Source: Antilocapra americana
Lineage: Eukaryota > Chordata > Mammalia > Artiodactyla > Antilocapridae
DNA length: 64,000 nucleotides
Assembly: GCA_007570785.1 (NCBI GenBank)
Contig: ML662442.1
Coordinates: 37,335,818 to 37,399,817, forward strand
Direction: 5' to 3'
A model generated the notes under the pieces. The model had not been told where the DNA came from. It saw only the letters and a list, made by a program, of their open reading frames with translations, and did not search any database. Shown piece after piece: positions 33,695 to 45,317 of the stretch. A program made the translations under genes and the position numbers. Each line of letters begins with the position of its first letter. Position 1 is the first letter of the stretch.

Positions 33695-33930
33695 CTGGTG
33701 CTGGGATGGTACAGGGTTTCAGAGAATAGGCTCTGGAGTCAGATGCCCGGGATAGGGCCCTGGTGTTACCACTTCCTAGCTTGGGTGACTTTGGTAAATC
33801 CCTTAACTACTTTTTGCCTCAGTTTCCGAAGGTATATCTTCTTTATAGGGTTGCTGTGGGTATTAAATGGTGAAGCTAGTGCCTGACACATAAGTAGGTG
33901 CTCAATAAATGTGAGGGTATTATTAATTTT
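33695..33930 (+). repeat. MIR SINE, nearly full length
   Basis: 'aggctctggagtcagatgcc', 'gcctcagtttccgaaggtat', 'agtgcctgacacataagtag' and 'gtgctcaataaatgtgagg' are in MIR order. Confidence 0.92.
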
Positions 33931-34015
33931 AGTTATTAATACTCAAATTTATTGAGGGCACATAAATTTTATTATACATAATAATATTTATTAATAAAAT
34001 ATTAATGTTTAATGT
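33931..34015 (+). repeat. AT-rich low-complexity stretch
   Basis: TTATTA/ATTAAT-rich DNA after the MIR tail. Confidence 0.6.
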
Positions 34016-34141
34016 TAGAGTAAGGATGCTGTAGGCACTAAGGAGGTCATGGTCATGATCAAAGGAACGGCTTTTCAGGGTTACTTATAGCCTGGACCCC
34101 TCAGAGTCAAGTTCATGTTGATTAAGTAGGACCCAGGTGAC

Positions 34142-34365
34142 CTTGGGCTTTCCAGGTGGTGCTAGTGGTAAAGAACCTGCCTGTCAATGCAGGAGACACA
34201 AGAGAAGCAGGTTTGATCCCTGGGTCAGGAAGATCACCTGGAAGAGGGCACAGCAACCCACTCCAGTATTCTTGCCTGGAGAACTCCATGGACACAGGAG
34301 CCTGGCAGGCTACAGTCCACAGGGTCACATAGAGTCAGACATGACTAAAGCGACTTAGCATAGCA
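34142..34365 (+). mobile_element. Bov-tA SINE with 8-bp target duplication
   Basis: CAGGTGAC at 34134-34141 and 34366-34373 flanks a full SINE. Confidence 0.93.
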
Positions 34366-34769
34366 CAGGTGACTGTAAATAATGTACTGTTTTCTGGCAT
34401 TTTATTGAGACACCCCCAAACACCCAGTGACTTCTTGGATGATTACCCCTGGGGCTGTCTGCCAAGAGGCCATTCTCACAAGTCTAGTGAGACAGTTGGC
34501 CTGTCATCACTCAGAAAAGGGACCTCAACCATCTTCCTCCTGTGCCAGGGGACTCTCTCTTCCTCCTCTGAACTCTTATCCCTTTAATTTCAATAATTTT
34601 GAATCTTCTTCCTTTCTTTTCTATGACTTGATAATCATTCATTTCAGTATGCATTGGGCACTAACAGTGTTAAAGACTGAGAAGAACTGAGGATACTGTA
34701 GTGGGCTTTGCAGTCTTGTGAGGGAGACAAAACCCCAGTTAAGAGACAATAAATAAAATAACAATAAAA

Positions 34770-35115
34770 GATGGGAGGTGCCATACTGTGAAGGAAGCCA
34801 GAAAGTGATCGAGAGAAATTTAACAGAAAGGCAAAGGCAAGTGAAAGTGTTTGTCCCTCAGTCATGTCCGACTCTTTGCAATCTCATGGACTGTAGCCTG
34901 CCAAGCTCCTCTGTCTATGGGATTTCCCAGGCAAGAATACTGAAATGGGTTGCCATTCCCTTCTCCAGGGGATCTTCCCAACTCAGGGATAGAACCTGGG
35001 TCTCCTGCACTGCAGGCAGATTCTTCACCCTCTGAGCCTTCTTGATGGGAGGTGTCATACTATGAAGGAAGCCAGAAAAGGATTGAGAGAGATTTAACAG
35101 GAGAGCAGAGGAAAG
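34770..35115 (+). repeat. 72-bp direct repeat bracketing a SINE
   Basis: 34770-34841 and 35044-35115 are about 86% identical (both begin GATGGGAGGTG and share 'gaaggaagccagaaa'). This is far longer than a target-site duplication. Confidence 0.85.
34842..35040 (-). mobile_element. Bov-A/Bov-tA SINE
   Basis: Reverse-complement SINE ('cagtcatgtccgactctttg' to 'cttcaccctctgagcc'). The tRNA-like head is cut short at the junction with the second 72-bp repeat. Confidence 0.93.
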
Positions 35116-35439
35116 GGAATACTGATTTAGATGGTCAGGAAAGAGCCTTTCAGAAGAGGTGACAATGATGGGCTCCTCCAGTCAAGAGGTGATGTTTGCA
35201 GAAAGTGAGTGGGATTGGGGGTGTGTTCCAGATGGAGGGGACCCCTGAAGTGGGGACAAGAAAGATAAAGGAGCCAGTGAGGGGGCAGTGTGAGCACAGG
35301 GGAGGGCAGTAAGAGGAGTGTACAGGGCACAGGGTGTGGGGCCTTGTGGCCACAGAAAAGGGATGCACTCGTTCTTATGTAGGTTGGCTGCCTGACTCTT
35401 CTGGCAGGGCATCTGCACAGTATCCAAGACCTCTACTCC

Positions 35440-35515
35440 TACCCAAAACTGGCCACATCACCTAGCACAATGCCATAGACATGGCAGGTACAATAATACT
35501 TGCTGAATGTGATGG
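35440..35515 (+). repeat. L2/MIR-like 3' terminus
   Basis: 'cacctagcacaatgccatag' and 'aatacttgctgaatgtga' match the common L2 3' end. Confidence 0.5.
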
Positions 35516-36309
35516 TAACTTCTGGTGGTTTGGGTCTGCATTAGTCCAGAAACAAGGAACATGAAAGCTGGTAGAGCTCCTAGCTGATGATTTATCTTTG
35601 CACTGAGTTTTACATTTGGACATTTCTCTTTCATAAATACGTGGCCTAGTCTAATGCAGGAGATAATTTCTTGAGTAAATTCTGTGTAGATTTAAATTCT
35701 ATTTTACATACAGTAGAGGCACTAGCAGACTGAAAAAAATTCAACTTTGGATCATTTCTGTAATTCAGATCTACTATGAAACGTGAATAATGAATTTTCC
35801 ATCATTCAGATACATGTTTGCATTCTTGGACATGTCCAGTGCGTGACCTGGGCCCAGAGTCCTTGGGCTGCCCTCACTGCCCAATTGATTATTTAATATC
35901 TTTCATCTGAGCACAGCTCTTGACCAAGGATGGGAGGGAGTTACTGCCTTTCATAGCAAAAAGGTGGCAGAGATGAGAATTTTTACTTATCACCATTTAG
36001 GGAAAGCACTGGGGATCTACAGGCAATGTATAAAATGCATTATATACATTCTTTATTTCATTTTCTGTTTAACAGACGAAGAAACTGGTGTTCTGGGAGA
36101 TGAAGCGTTACTTCATGTTTAATATTTTGGCACAAGCATGGACACACAACTTATAGTACACTATAGACTTGGCTGGAATGTTTAAGTAAGTCTATGCTAT
36201 GAGTTGAGGGGAAGCAGAAGGGAAATAAACACAGATAGGAAGATACTATTATTAGTTTTCTAGACTTACAAAATACAGATCACTCACCTTTAGTTCTTAG
36301 TCCCCTAAC
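35516..36309. other. Unique intergenic DNA, nothing recognised
   Basis: A weak MIR-like segment near 36040-36110 cannot be confirmed. Confidence 0.4.
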
Positions 36310-36425
36310 TAAGTGATTTCCATCTAGGAGAACTTTATAAAAAGATACATTTCCATCCCACCCTTAGAGGTTGGTCTCTAAGACTGGGGTGCAGCCTGAA
36401 AATTTGCTTATTTAAAAAGCTCTAC
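36310..36425 (+). mobile_element. Probable MER5-type MITE
   Basis: 'atctaggagaactttataaa' and 'gcagcctgaaaatttgctta' are MER5-like. Diverged. Confidence 0.45.
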
Positions 36426-36791
36426 AAGGAATAGGATGTGTAATGTGAAGGAAAAATATTGCATGCTCTATCAGTAAGCAATGATGTTGTAGCCATCAAG
36501 CCATCACATTACAGCTGCTGGCCCCATCCATGAGCCCTGAGGGAGCTCAGGATGAAGACAAATGGGCTGTCCACTGCCAAGCCCTCATCAGTGCAACCGC
36601 CCCCAACTGTGTACCCTGAGGGGATTCAGGATGGAGAAAAGCAGGTGATACTGGCCCAGCTAGCTGAGGTGCGTTTCAAAGGAGTGATTTTAGTGAGCCC
36701 AGACTTGCATTTTTCCATACACAGAAAAGTGCCAAGTTCCTTAACTGAAATATCTGGTTTTCTATAATTAACAGTAATCTTCTGATGTTCT

Positions 36792-36991
36792 TGGGCTTCA
36801 TTGGTGGCTCAGATGGTAAAGTGTCTGCCTGAAATTCGAGATACCCAGGTTCCCTGAGTTGGGAAGGTCCCCTGGGGAAGGAAATGCCAACCCACTCCAG
36901 TACTCCTGCCTGGAAAATCCCATGAGTGAAGGGGCCTGGTACTCTACAGTCCATGGGGTCGTAAACAGTCAGACACGACTGAGCGACTCAC
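36792..36991 (+). mobile_element. Bov-tA SINE with 11-bp target duplication
   Basis: TCTGATGTTCT at 36781-36791 and 36992-37002 flanks the element. Full head and body. Confidence 0.95.
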
Positions 36992-37002
36992 TCTGATGTT
37001 CT

Positions 37003-37648
37003 GGATCGTCTTTGTTGCAAAAACTCCTATATATCCTGGCTCCAACCCTTGCCTCTTTGGAGCAGTCTCTCAGAGTTATCTGAGATGCTGTGCCCCAGGC
37101 TCGAAGTCCTTAGAATATCCGCCGAATACAGCGTAATTCTCAATGTTTAGGTTGTGCATTTTTCTTTCAGTTGGGGGTAGGCAGGTTTAAGAATAGGAAG
37201 TACCTTGCTCCTTGGTCCCAACCTGCCTCATTAAGGTATACGCAAGTTTTCTCTACAATCCAGACCATTCTCAGAGAGCTTTGGACTCCTAGGGCACCTA
37301 ATTCAAGAGAAAAAAGAATTTCTCCTCCCACTGGCATCCTACTTGTTGCTAAGATCAACTCCTTTCTCAAGGAAAATGGCATCCATCTATCAGGCCCTAA
37401 CCAGATTTAAGTATAACACAATCAAACCAACATTCAAGCAAGAGGCATATTCCAGGGCTTGGAACTAGGTATTGTATTGTCATCACAGACCAAAATCTGG
37501 AACATCCTAACCTCTTCCCCTTAACCAAAAACTTCCTTCTTGGGCTCCATTCACTAGGAATGCTGCTTTATTGCTTCTGAGGCTAGCATACTAGCCCCTG
37601 AATTCTGTTACATCATGGTCAGCATGCGAATAGCTGTATTCCTTAGAT
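37003..37648. other. Unique intergenic DNA, nothing recognised
   Basis: Complementary-strand frames at 37167-37410 show no domain. Confidence 0.45.
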
Positions 37649-37735
37649 GGGGTTTCCCTGGTGCCTCAGTGGTAAAGAATCTACCTGCAATGCATTGAGA
37701 TATGGGTTCAATCCTTGGGTCAGGAGGACCCACAC
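37649..37735 (+). mobile_element. Bov-tA SINE head fragment
   Basis: Only the tRNA-like half remains ('tttccctggtgcctcagtgg' to 'ttgggtcaggagga'). Confidence 0.85.
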
Positions 37736-37794
37736 AAATAATTTGGAGAATTATCTCTCGTCTGCATGATTAAACTGACTTTCTAGGCTATTTG

Positions 37795-37990
37795 GGGTCT
37801 TCCTTTATAGCTCAGCTGGTAAAGAATCTGCCTGAAATGTGGAAGATCTGGGTTTGATCCCAGGGCTGGGAACATCCCACTCCAGTATGCTTGCCTGGAG
37901 AATCCCCTAGGACAGAGGAGCCTAGTGGGCTACAGTCCATGGGGTCACAAAGAGTCGGACATGACGGAGTCACTAAGCACAGCACAGCAC
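37795..37990 (+). mobile_element. Bov-tA SINE
   Basis: 'gctcagctggtaaagaatct' to 'gtcggacatgacggagtcac'. A stretch of the centre is deleted. Confidence 0.92.
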
Positions 37991-39514
37991 AGGCTAGTTT
38001 AAATGGCTCTTGAGGGAACTTTATCAGTGACCACATTTACTAACTTCTCATTGCTCCCATTGGCTAATCTACTAAATGTTCCCAAGCTTCTGTAATGAGA
38101 ATTACTCTAGTAATAGGACAAATTGCAAGTCTCAGGAGCGCAGTGAGGGTGTGGACCAAGACTTAGGCATCCTTGACTTTTCAACAGTCAGTGCCTAGCA
38201 CTGATAGCTCTTTGTTAATGTCAGATGAAACATATAATGTGGTGATAATTCCTCACTCCAGGTTAATTTGGTTTGCAGTGACTTTGCATGGTTTCCCTGG
38301 TCCCTGAAGCCCTCTGGCCGGAGTTACTGTGCCTGGAGCATATCCTGCCCTGATATTCTCAGGGCAGGGCAGGCCCCAAATACCTGCAGACTAACAGAAG
38401 AATTTCAGCCAAGTAGGATTCAATTTATGCAACTATTATAAGTGGGTGTGATAGGGTAATACCCCTGCTTGTGATGCTCAAACAGAAGATTTTTTTCTCC
38501 AGCTTTTAAACTTTTGGATAGTCAAAGTCATCTTTGGAGATTTTGCTCCTTTTGCTTTAGCAAGGAAATTGATTCTGAGGCTTTTATTGATGATGGGTGA
38601 TGAGATGACCAAGGGGGTGGGGGTAGACTCACCTTCAGCAGAGAGTGTATAGAACAACTGGACTTGTATGTGTAAATTTACAAGCTATGGGACCCTGTTT
38701 TCCTGACTGAAAACAATCTGAGGAGTCATAGATTGAGAATTTGAAGTGGATGTCACTGAGGAAAAGCAAAATACTTAACAAGACAACTTTTCTGATCTTA
38801 ACCACATTTCAGTCAAAAGCAAATCTAACATTCTGTGCATAAATAGGACAGTTTCTCATCATGAACTTGAACAAAAGGGTCTCATCACAAGGTGCGTGCC
38901 TTTTTTATGCAAATGTAAGATAAATATTCATGAAGCTTTATTTTAGGGAAAGAAATTTTAAATGGCAAAACTAATTTAAGTTTTGTTTCACATGTGCGCA
39001 AATATCTTAAATCCTTCTGGGAACAAGGAAGGGGTATAATTATACATTCTTAAATGTACAAGTGTAGGTGTGCTTGTACATATATGCCCACTTTCAGCAA
39101 GAATCAGGTATGGAATCATGTTTACTGGGTTCTTATTCAGTGACAGGCCTGAGGACTTGGAAAAATCACAGAATTATTGTTGTATGGAAATCTCATAGTA
39201 TTCAACCATGAATTCCTTGGCCCTACTAATATCTGGGTGGCAGGTGGGCCGAAAGATCACCCAGAAGCTCTGGAAAGGGGACCTCAAACTCCCAGCATTC
39301 TGAGGACTGACTCACCCATGCTCGTGTGGTGAGTACAGCGGATCTGAAGACTTAGTTCTAGACAAAGCTATACAAAACATCTGTAGATAGTTGCAGTGTA
39401 GACACTAAAAATGTTAAAAACAAAACAAGGCTAACAAGCCGCAATTCAGTTTGACTTTTCCTTTTCTAGTGCTAACTTAGTAATCAGTTTTGTTTTTTTT
39501 TCTACTGTGTTTGA
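37991..39514. other. Repeat-free unique DNA
   Basis: About 1.5 kb without recognisable repeats, which is unusual here. It contains a perfect 10-bp stem hairpin at 38344-38368. No coding frame of note. Confidence 0.45.
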
Positions 39515-39705
39515 TATAAAGTTCATCTGTTTTATTATGGAAAATGTCACACACACTGAAAGTGGACAGAAGAGTATAACAAATCTTTATGTACTCAGCA
39601 CCCAGCTTCAGCAGCTATCAACTCATGGCACATCTTTTTCATCCATAATAATCCACCTCCATTCTCAGGTTAATTCAAAGCACATCACAGATATATGTAG
39701 TACTA
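39515..39705 (+). repeat. Ancient interspersed repeat, probably LINE-derived
   Basis: 'gtactcagcacccagcttca', 'gctatcaactcatggcacat' and 'attcaaagcacatcacagat' match a common old mammalian repeat whose family I cannot fix. Confidence 0.5.
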
Positions 39706-40054
39706 TTTAGTCAAAGTTTTTTCTTTTAAAATCAATATTTCAATAACCAACCATTTAGAAATCAAAAGTACAAGCCAATTATTACCTAGTTATAATCTAT
39801 TGGACTGATTAAATCCAGTTGCTAGAGAAAACAAGAAATAATTGACTGCATTTAGTTTCATTTTTCTAAATAGTTTGTGTAGTCAGACACAACCTCTGTT
39901 TATAAACTTTTCTGAACGTAAAATAGCAAGATGCTCAATCAGCTTTAAATTACAATATGTTAAATACTAACCCTAATCTTCCAGATACATCTCCTAGGAG
40001 ACGTGTTCTACATGTTTTATCTATGTGAGCCACTCTGGGACTTCATTTACCTTA
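39706..40054. other. Unique AT-rich DNA, nothing recognised
   Basis: No repeat or gene recognised. Confidence 0.4.
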
Positions 40055-40984
40055 AGCTCAGTTCAGTCTAGTTGCTCAGTCGTGTCCAACTCTTTGTGAC
40101 CCCATGAATTGCAGCATTCTAGGCTTCCCTGTCCATCACCAACTCCCGGAGTCCACCCAAACCCTGTCCATAGAGTCAGTGATGCCATTCAGCCATCTTA
40201 TCCTCTGTTGTCCCCTTCGTCTCCTGCCCCCAATCCTTCCCAGCAGCAGGGTCTTTTCCAATGAGTCAACTCTTCTCATGAGGTGGCCAAAGTATTGGAG
40301 TTTCAGCTTCAACATCAGTCCTTCCAACGAACACCCAGGACTGATCTCCTTTAGGATGGACTTGTTGGATCTCCTTGCAGTCTAAGGGACTCTCAAGAGT
40401 CTTCTCCAACAACACAGTTCAAAAGCACCAATTCTTGGGCACTCAGCTTTCTTTATAATCCAACTCTCACCATCCATATATGACCACTGGAAAAACCATA
40501 GCCTTGACTAGATGGACCTTTGTTGGCAAAGTAATGTCTCTGCTTTTTAATATGCTGTCTAGGTTGGTCATAACTTTCCTTCCAAGGAGTAAGTGTCTTT
40601 TAATTTCATGGCTGCAGTCACCATCTGCAGTGATTTTGGAGCCCCCAAATATAAAGTCAGCCACTGACTGTTTCCTCATCTATCTGCCATGAAGTGATGG
40701 GACCAGATGCCATGATCTTAGTTTTCTGAATGTTGAGCTTTAAGCCAACTTTTTTACTCTCCTCTTTCACTTTCTTCAAGAGGCTCTTTACTTCTTCGTT
40801 TTCTACCATAAGGGTGGTGTTGTCTGCATTTCTGAGGTTATTGATATTACTCCTGGCAGTCTTGATTCCAGCTTGTACTTTCTCTAGCCCAGTGTTTCTC
40901 ATGATGTACTCTGCATACAAGTTAAATAAGCAGGGTGACAATATACAGCCTTGATGTACTCCTTTTCCTATTTGGAACCAGTCT
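40055..40984 (-). mobile_element. BovB LINE, 5' truncated (930 bp)
   Basis: Reverse-complement BovB from 'gttgctcagtcgtgtccaac' to 'tatttggaaccagtct'. Same extent and orientation as the copy at 24325-25262. ORF2 fragments remain open at 40467-40679 and 40657-40998 (minus). Confidence 0.95.
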
Positions 40985-41927
40985 AGAGACATTTGCAAAC
41001 TTCCACATTTGTAATTTCAGTCTTTCATCTGTTTGTGATTTACAGTGTATGAAAATTGTTTTCCCAGTGTTTATAAATTAGACTATATGAGAAAAATTAG
41101 GATAATTGCAAACATTTGTGAAGCTTTTGTTAAGTTTTTCTGGGTGTTGAATATATTAGAGCCTGTTTCTCAATTTAAAATGGTGTTTGATCTTATCGAT
41201 TTAATGAAGAAAGGTTTTAAATATAATTTGTCAAAAGTGGTGATTGTGCCTTTTTAAAACACCGTTTTCATTTTACTCAAATAGCTTGAAAACTATTTAA
41301 TTATCACTGATTTGATTATAATATAATCCACAGGGAAAAGAAATTTTTTTTATTAATTTGGACACACTTAGGTGATCAGTCTAAATTTTAAATATGTTTA
41401 AAGAAATACAGTTTTTTAAAACTATTTTTATGTACATAAACCAAAACTGAGATTGAGATGTTTCCGCATTATAAACAGAAGAATATAAGTATTTGAGTAG
41501 CTTCTAATTGCATAGAGCATTTCAAAGGACTTTATATTTTTTGATAAGCAAACTAAATCTCTCTCTCTTTATGTTTAATTTGCTTGGCAAACACTTTCTT
41601 TGTAAATTAGACAAAGGCAAAATTTTAGTCAATCCAGCTGGGATTCAAAAATTCTAAATGAGTAGAATGCAAATTAATGAAAATTTAATTTACGAAAAAT
41701 AATAAATATCTGAATACTAGAAAGTCAGTTAGAGGAGCCAAGTTTCCTTGGCTCTCGAGTGGTTGAGGTTTCATCCCTTCAAGCAAGTTAGAGGGAAGTG
41801 GGAAACTTGTCTTAATCTTTATGCAACCTACTAAAAAAATTAACCCATACACTTCCCTGTTTTCTTAAAGAGAATTAATCAAACATAATTTGTCCTTTTC
41901 TGTGTGATTCAAAGCTAATTTCTTTTC
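40985..41927. other. Unique AT-rich DNA, candidate conserved element
   Basis: No repeat recognised. 41480-41720 carries an octamer (ATGCAAAT, 41667-41674) fused to TAAT homeodomain cores and nearby forkhead-like TGTTTA/GCAAACA motifs. Noncoding. Confidence 0.4.
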
Positions 41928-42005
41928 TTAACTTTTTATTTTATATTGGAGTGTAGCCAGTTAACAATGTTGTCATAGTTTCTGGTGGAAAACAAAGGGA
42001 CTCAA
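41928..42005 (-). mobile_element. L1 LINE 3' end, very short
   Basis: 'tttttattttatattggagt' and 'agccagttaacaatgttgtc' match the L1 3' end reverse complement. Severely 5' truncated. Confidence 0.6.
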
Positions 42006-42489
42006 AGCTAATGTTTTGAATAACAGTTATTTCAAAGTTGTTCAAAGGACTCTTAAGAGCCTGGGGTATTCTTTATCCATTTAAATCAAGTCTCAGAAAG
42101 CATCTGCATATGAGTGTGCCTGCTCACTGGGACTCCTTCGTACCCCTTCTGCTCCAGGCCCTCACTATTGCTGCAGTCATCATATCCACCTACAGAAAAT
42201 TATTCCACACCACATGCCCCAACTTCTAACTCAATACTTCTGTCACCTTCTCCTATCTCCTTGGGAAATCAGATGATCATGTTTATTAGAAGGATATGTA
42301 GAGTAAAATACTGTGGCTCTGTGTGAGGGCCCATGGCCTCTCCTGTGAATGGAGTGCAGGATACTAACTGGGAGTCTTTATAATCTCCTGTTTTGGATGC
42401 TCAGAGGTAGGTCCCATGCACTTCCTTGTTCTTAACTGGGTCCCAGAAAGGTGAGGGCTGAGGCAGCAATATTCTAAGTTGGAGTGTTT
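42006..42489. other. Unique intergenic DNA, nothing recognised
   Basis: No repeat or gene recognised. Confidence 0.45.
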
Positions 42490-43332
42490 TTGTTTTTTAT
42501 TTTTATTGAAGTGTAATTGATTTACAATGTTGTGTTAATTTCTTCTGCACAGCAAAGTGACTCAATTGTACATATACAGTCTTTTTCATATTCTTTTCCT
42601 TTATGGTTTGTCATAGAATGTAGAATATAGTTCCTGTGCTATGCAGTATGACCTTGTTGTTTATCCATCCTATATGTAATAGTTTGCCTCTGTTAAACTC
42701 AAATTCCATGCCATCCCTCTCCTACCCTCAAACCCCTTTGGCAACCACAATTCTGTTCTCTGTAACTGTGAGTCTTTTTTTGTTTCATAGATATGTTAAT
42801 TTGTATCATATTTTAGATTTCACATATAAGTGTTATCATATGATATTTATCTTTCTCTGACTTATTTTGCTTAGTGTAATAGTTCCTAGGTCCATCCATG
42901 TTTCTGCAAATGGCATGATTTCATTCTTTTTTATGACTGAGTAATATTCCATTGTATATTTATAAACCACATCTTCTTTATCTATTCAGCTATTGATGGA
43001 CATTTAGGTTGTTTCCATGTCTTGGCTATTGTAAATAGCACTGCTGTGAACATAGGAGTGCATGTATCTTTTCGAATTAGAGTTTTCTCTGGATGTATAC
43101 TCAGGAATGGGATTGCTGGATCATATGGCATCTCTATTTTTAGTTTTTTGAGGGACCTCTGTACTGTTTGCCTTAGTGGCTGCACCAATTTATGTTTCCA
43201 CCGACAATCTAAGAGGGTTGCCTTTCCGTCACATCTTTTCTAGCATTTGTTGTTAGTAGACTTTTTAATGATGGCCAGTCTGACTGTTATGAGGTGGTAC
43301 CTCACTGTAGTTTTGATTTGCATTTCAGAATA
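42490..43332 (-). mobile_element. L1 LINE 3' part (ruminant/artiodactyl type)
   Basis: Reverse-complement 3' UTR ('attgatttacaatgttgtgt', 'ctatgcagtatgaccttgtt') and ORF2 C-terminus ('gtttccatgtcttggctatt', 'ggattgctggatcatatggc'). About 840 bp, with moderate decay. Confidence 0.9.
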
Positions 43333-43764
43333 GTATTCTTGTATTTACTACCTTGTTGTTCCCCTTTAAACTAACAGAAAGGATGTTGATTAGAATCTTT
43401 CATTTATCACACATGTTGGAGAATGTAGTAATGGTAAGAAATTCTGAGTCCTTGGAATAAAATAGATTCATTACTAGTCAAATCAAGAAGATCCAATTTA
43501 ATAATCACTTTAATTTAGAAACATATATTTTAACACTTAAAAAATTCTTGGCCTTCATAGCTATGAGACAAATGGTGATTTTACTTAAAATTTTTATCTC
43601 TCTCAGAAAAATTAATGAAGCTATTAATAGCTATTAAAATAGATGAAACTCATTTGAGCACTTTGGGGGGCACATTATAGTATAACTATCACACATCACA
43701 GGTATTAAAATACTTTTATTAACTTAAAAAGTTTGCTTTCTGTATTTTCAAAAATTTTGAGTTG
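43333..43764. other. Unique AT-rich DNA, nothing recognised
   Basis: No repeat or gene recognised. Confidence 0.4.
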
Positions 43765-43862
43765 ATAGCTGCTAAAGCTGGGTGATGAGTACATAGAGAT
43801 TTGTTGTAGTCTTCTGTCCACTTTTGGTGTGTTTGATATTTTCCATAATAAAAAGGACAAAC
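43765..43862 (+). mobile_element. Old L1 LINE 3' end
   Basis: 'agctgggtgatgagtacata' and 'gatattttccataataaaaa' are the typical L1M 3' terminus. Confidence 0.7.
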
Positions 43863-43900
43863 TTTATATAGAAGACAGTTGAAAGAGAATTTTGGTATAG

Positions 43901-44334
43901 TGTCATAGGTTAAATAATTCCTACTCCTTCTCAGACTTGTTTATGTCCTTGTCCCTGGGGCCTGTATTTGTTACCCTACATGGCAAAAGGGACTTTGCAG
44001 GTACGATTAACCTGAAGATCCTGTGGACCCAACGTAATCCCAAGGGTACTTCTAAGAGGGAAGCAGAAGGGTTGGAGTCAGATGGAGAGGGTCATGTCAT
44101 GAAGGAAGCAGAGGAAAAGGAGGCAATGAGATACACAGCAGTGAGCCAAGGAATGAGGAAATCTTCTAGAAGCTGGACAAAGCAAGAAATGGATTTTCCC
44201 CTAGAGCCTCTGGGAGAAAACAGCTCAGTGATTGTGGACTTTTGGGCTCTAGAACTGTTAAGAGAATACATTTATGTTTCTTTAAGCCACTATGTTCTGA
44301 TGATTTGTTACAGCTCCAATAGGAAACATATACA
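43901..44334 (+). mobile_element. MLT1-type LTR, complete solo LTR
   Basis: Begins TGTCATAGGTTAAATAATTC and ends GGAAACATATACA. Contains 'aagggactttgcaggtacga', 'agagcctctgggagaaaac' and 'ttctttaagccactatgttc' in MLT1 order. The 135-codon frame inside it is fortuitous. Confidence 0.85.
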
Positions 44335-45078
44335 TAGGAAGTAAACATACTAAGGCCCTCCTGCTTGAAAATAAACAGATATTAACTGAATGTGCAAATA
44401 ATGTAGTTAGTTCAGGTTTTACCTCCTCATTCTGTTTATTCTTAAACATAATGGTAAACATAAGCTTTCTTATCTTTTCAATTTCCAAATTCTTAATTTA
44501 TAATTAACATAACAGAAGGAAACATTCTCCTTAAGCCTTTTAAACCTGCATGGATAAAAGCTGGCCTTGCCCTTCAGCAGGCTCCTAGGTACCACAACTT
44601 CCACTATTTACTGGTATGATTTGGTATAAAATTCCACCAGCAAACGTATTTTTGAGTGAGTCATTCCTAGTCCTAAAATGTGTTGCGGGGTGGCTGTTCT
44701 TACAGAGAGATGATTACTGCAGGCCCACGCCATCCCAGCTCTCGCTATGATGATTAAGAGTTGATTAAGAGTTGACCTTGCTGCTGCTTATTAAGAATCC
44801 TGGCAGGAAATTGAACTAGAAATTTGGAACAAGAGGCCAAGTGCTACATTGTTAACTTTTGTAAGAAGGTCAAAATACAATGTTGTCTTTAATACTAGAC
44901 AATATAGCCTTCATTTTATATTTTCTTTACTGTAAACCAATATTTCTATTATTAAATTTATGTACTTCATCAACAATAATTTAAAATACAGAGAAAATAA
45001 AATCAAATATGCCCCTAGCTTAACAGAACCACTCAGCCTTTGGTGTATTTTTAGCTGTCTTTGAAAATCTAAAGAGCT
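44335..45078. other. Unique intergenic DNA, nothing recognised
   Basis: A short tandem GATTAAGAGTT doublet lies near 44752-44774. Otherwise unassigned. Confidence 0.4.
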
Positions 45079-45091
45079 TGGTTGCAGTGTG

Positions 45092-45304
45092 AAAGTGAAA
45101 GTGCTCGTTGCTCAGTCATGTCCAACTCTTTGCAACCTATGGACTGTAGCCCTCTGGACCCTTCTGTCCAAGGAATTCTCCAGGCAAGAATATTTGAGTG
45201 GGCTGCCATTATCTTCTCTAGGGCATCTTCCTGACCCAGGGATCGAACCCAAGTCTCCCGCATTGCAGGCGGGTTCTTTATTGGCTGAGGCACCAGGGAC
45301 GCCC
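45092..45304 (-). mobile_element. Bov-tA SINE with 13-bp target duplication
   Basis: TGGTTGCAGTGTG flanks it at 45079-45091 and 45305-45317. Head, body and GAAAGTGAAAGTG tail are all present. Confidence 0.95.
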
Positions 45305-45317
45305 TGGTTGCAGTGTG

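Larger units (their letters stand above)
34640..35370 (-). repeat. L2 LINE fragment with internal SINE and duplication
   Basis: 'cattgggcactaacagtgtt', 'gggagacaaaaccccagtta', 'tggtcaggaaagagcctttc' and 'gtgttccagatggagggg' follow the reverse-complemented L2 order. Interrupted by a SINE bracketed by a 72-bp direct repeat. Confidence 0.6.

Noticed and set aside
43937..44344. 135-codon plus-strand frame
   Set aside because: Lies entirely inside an MLT1 LTR, which is noncoding.
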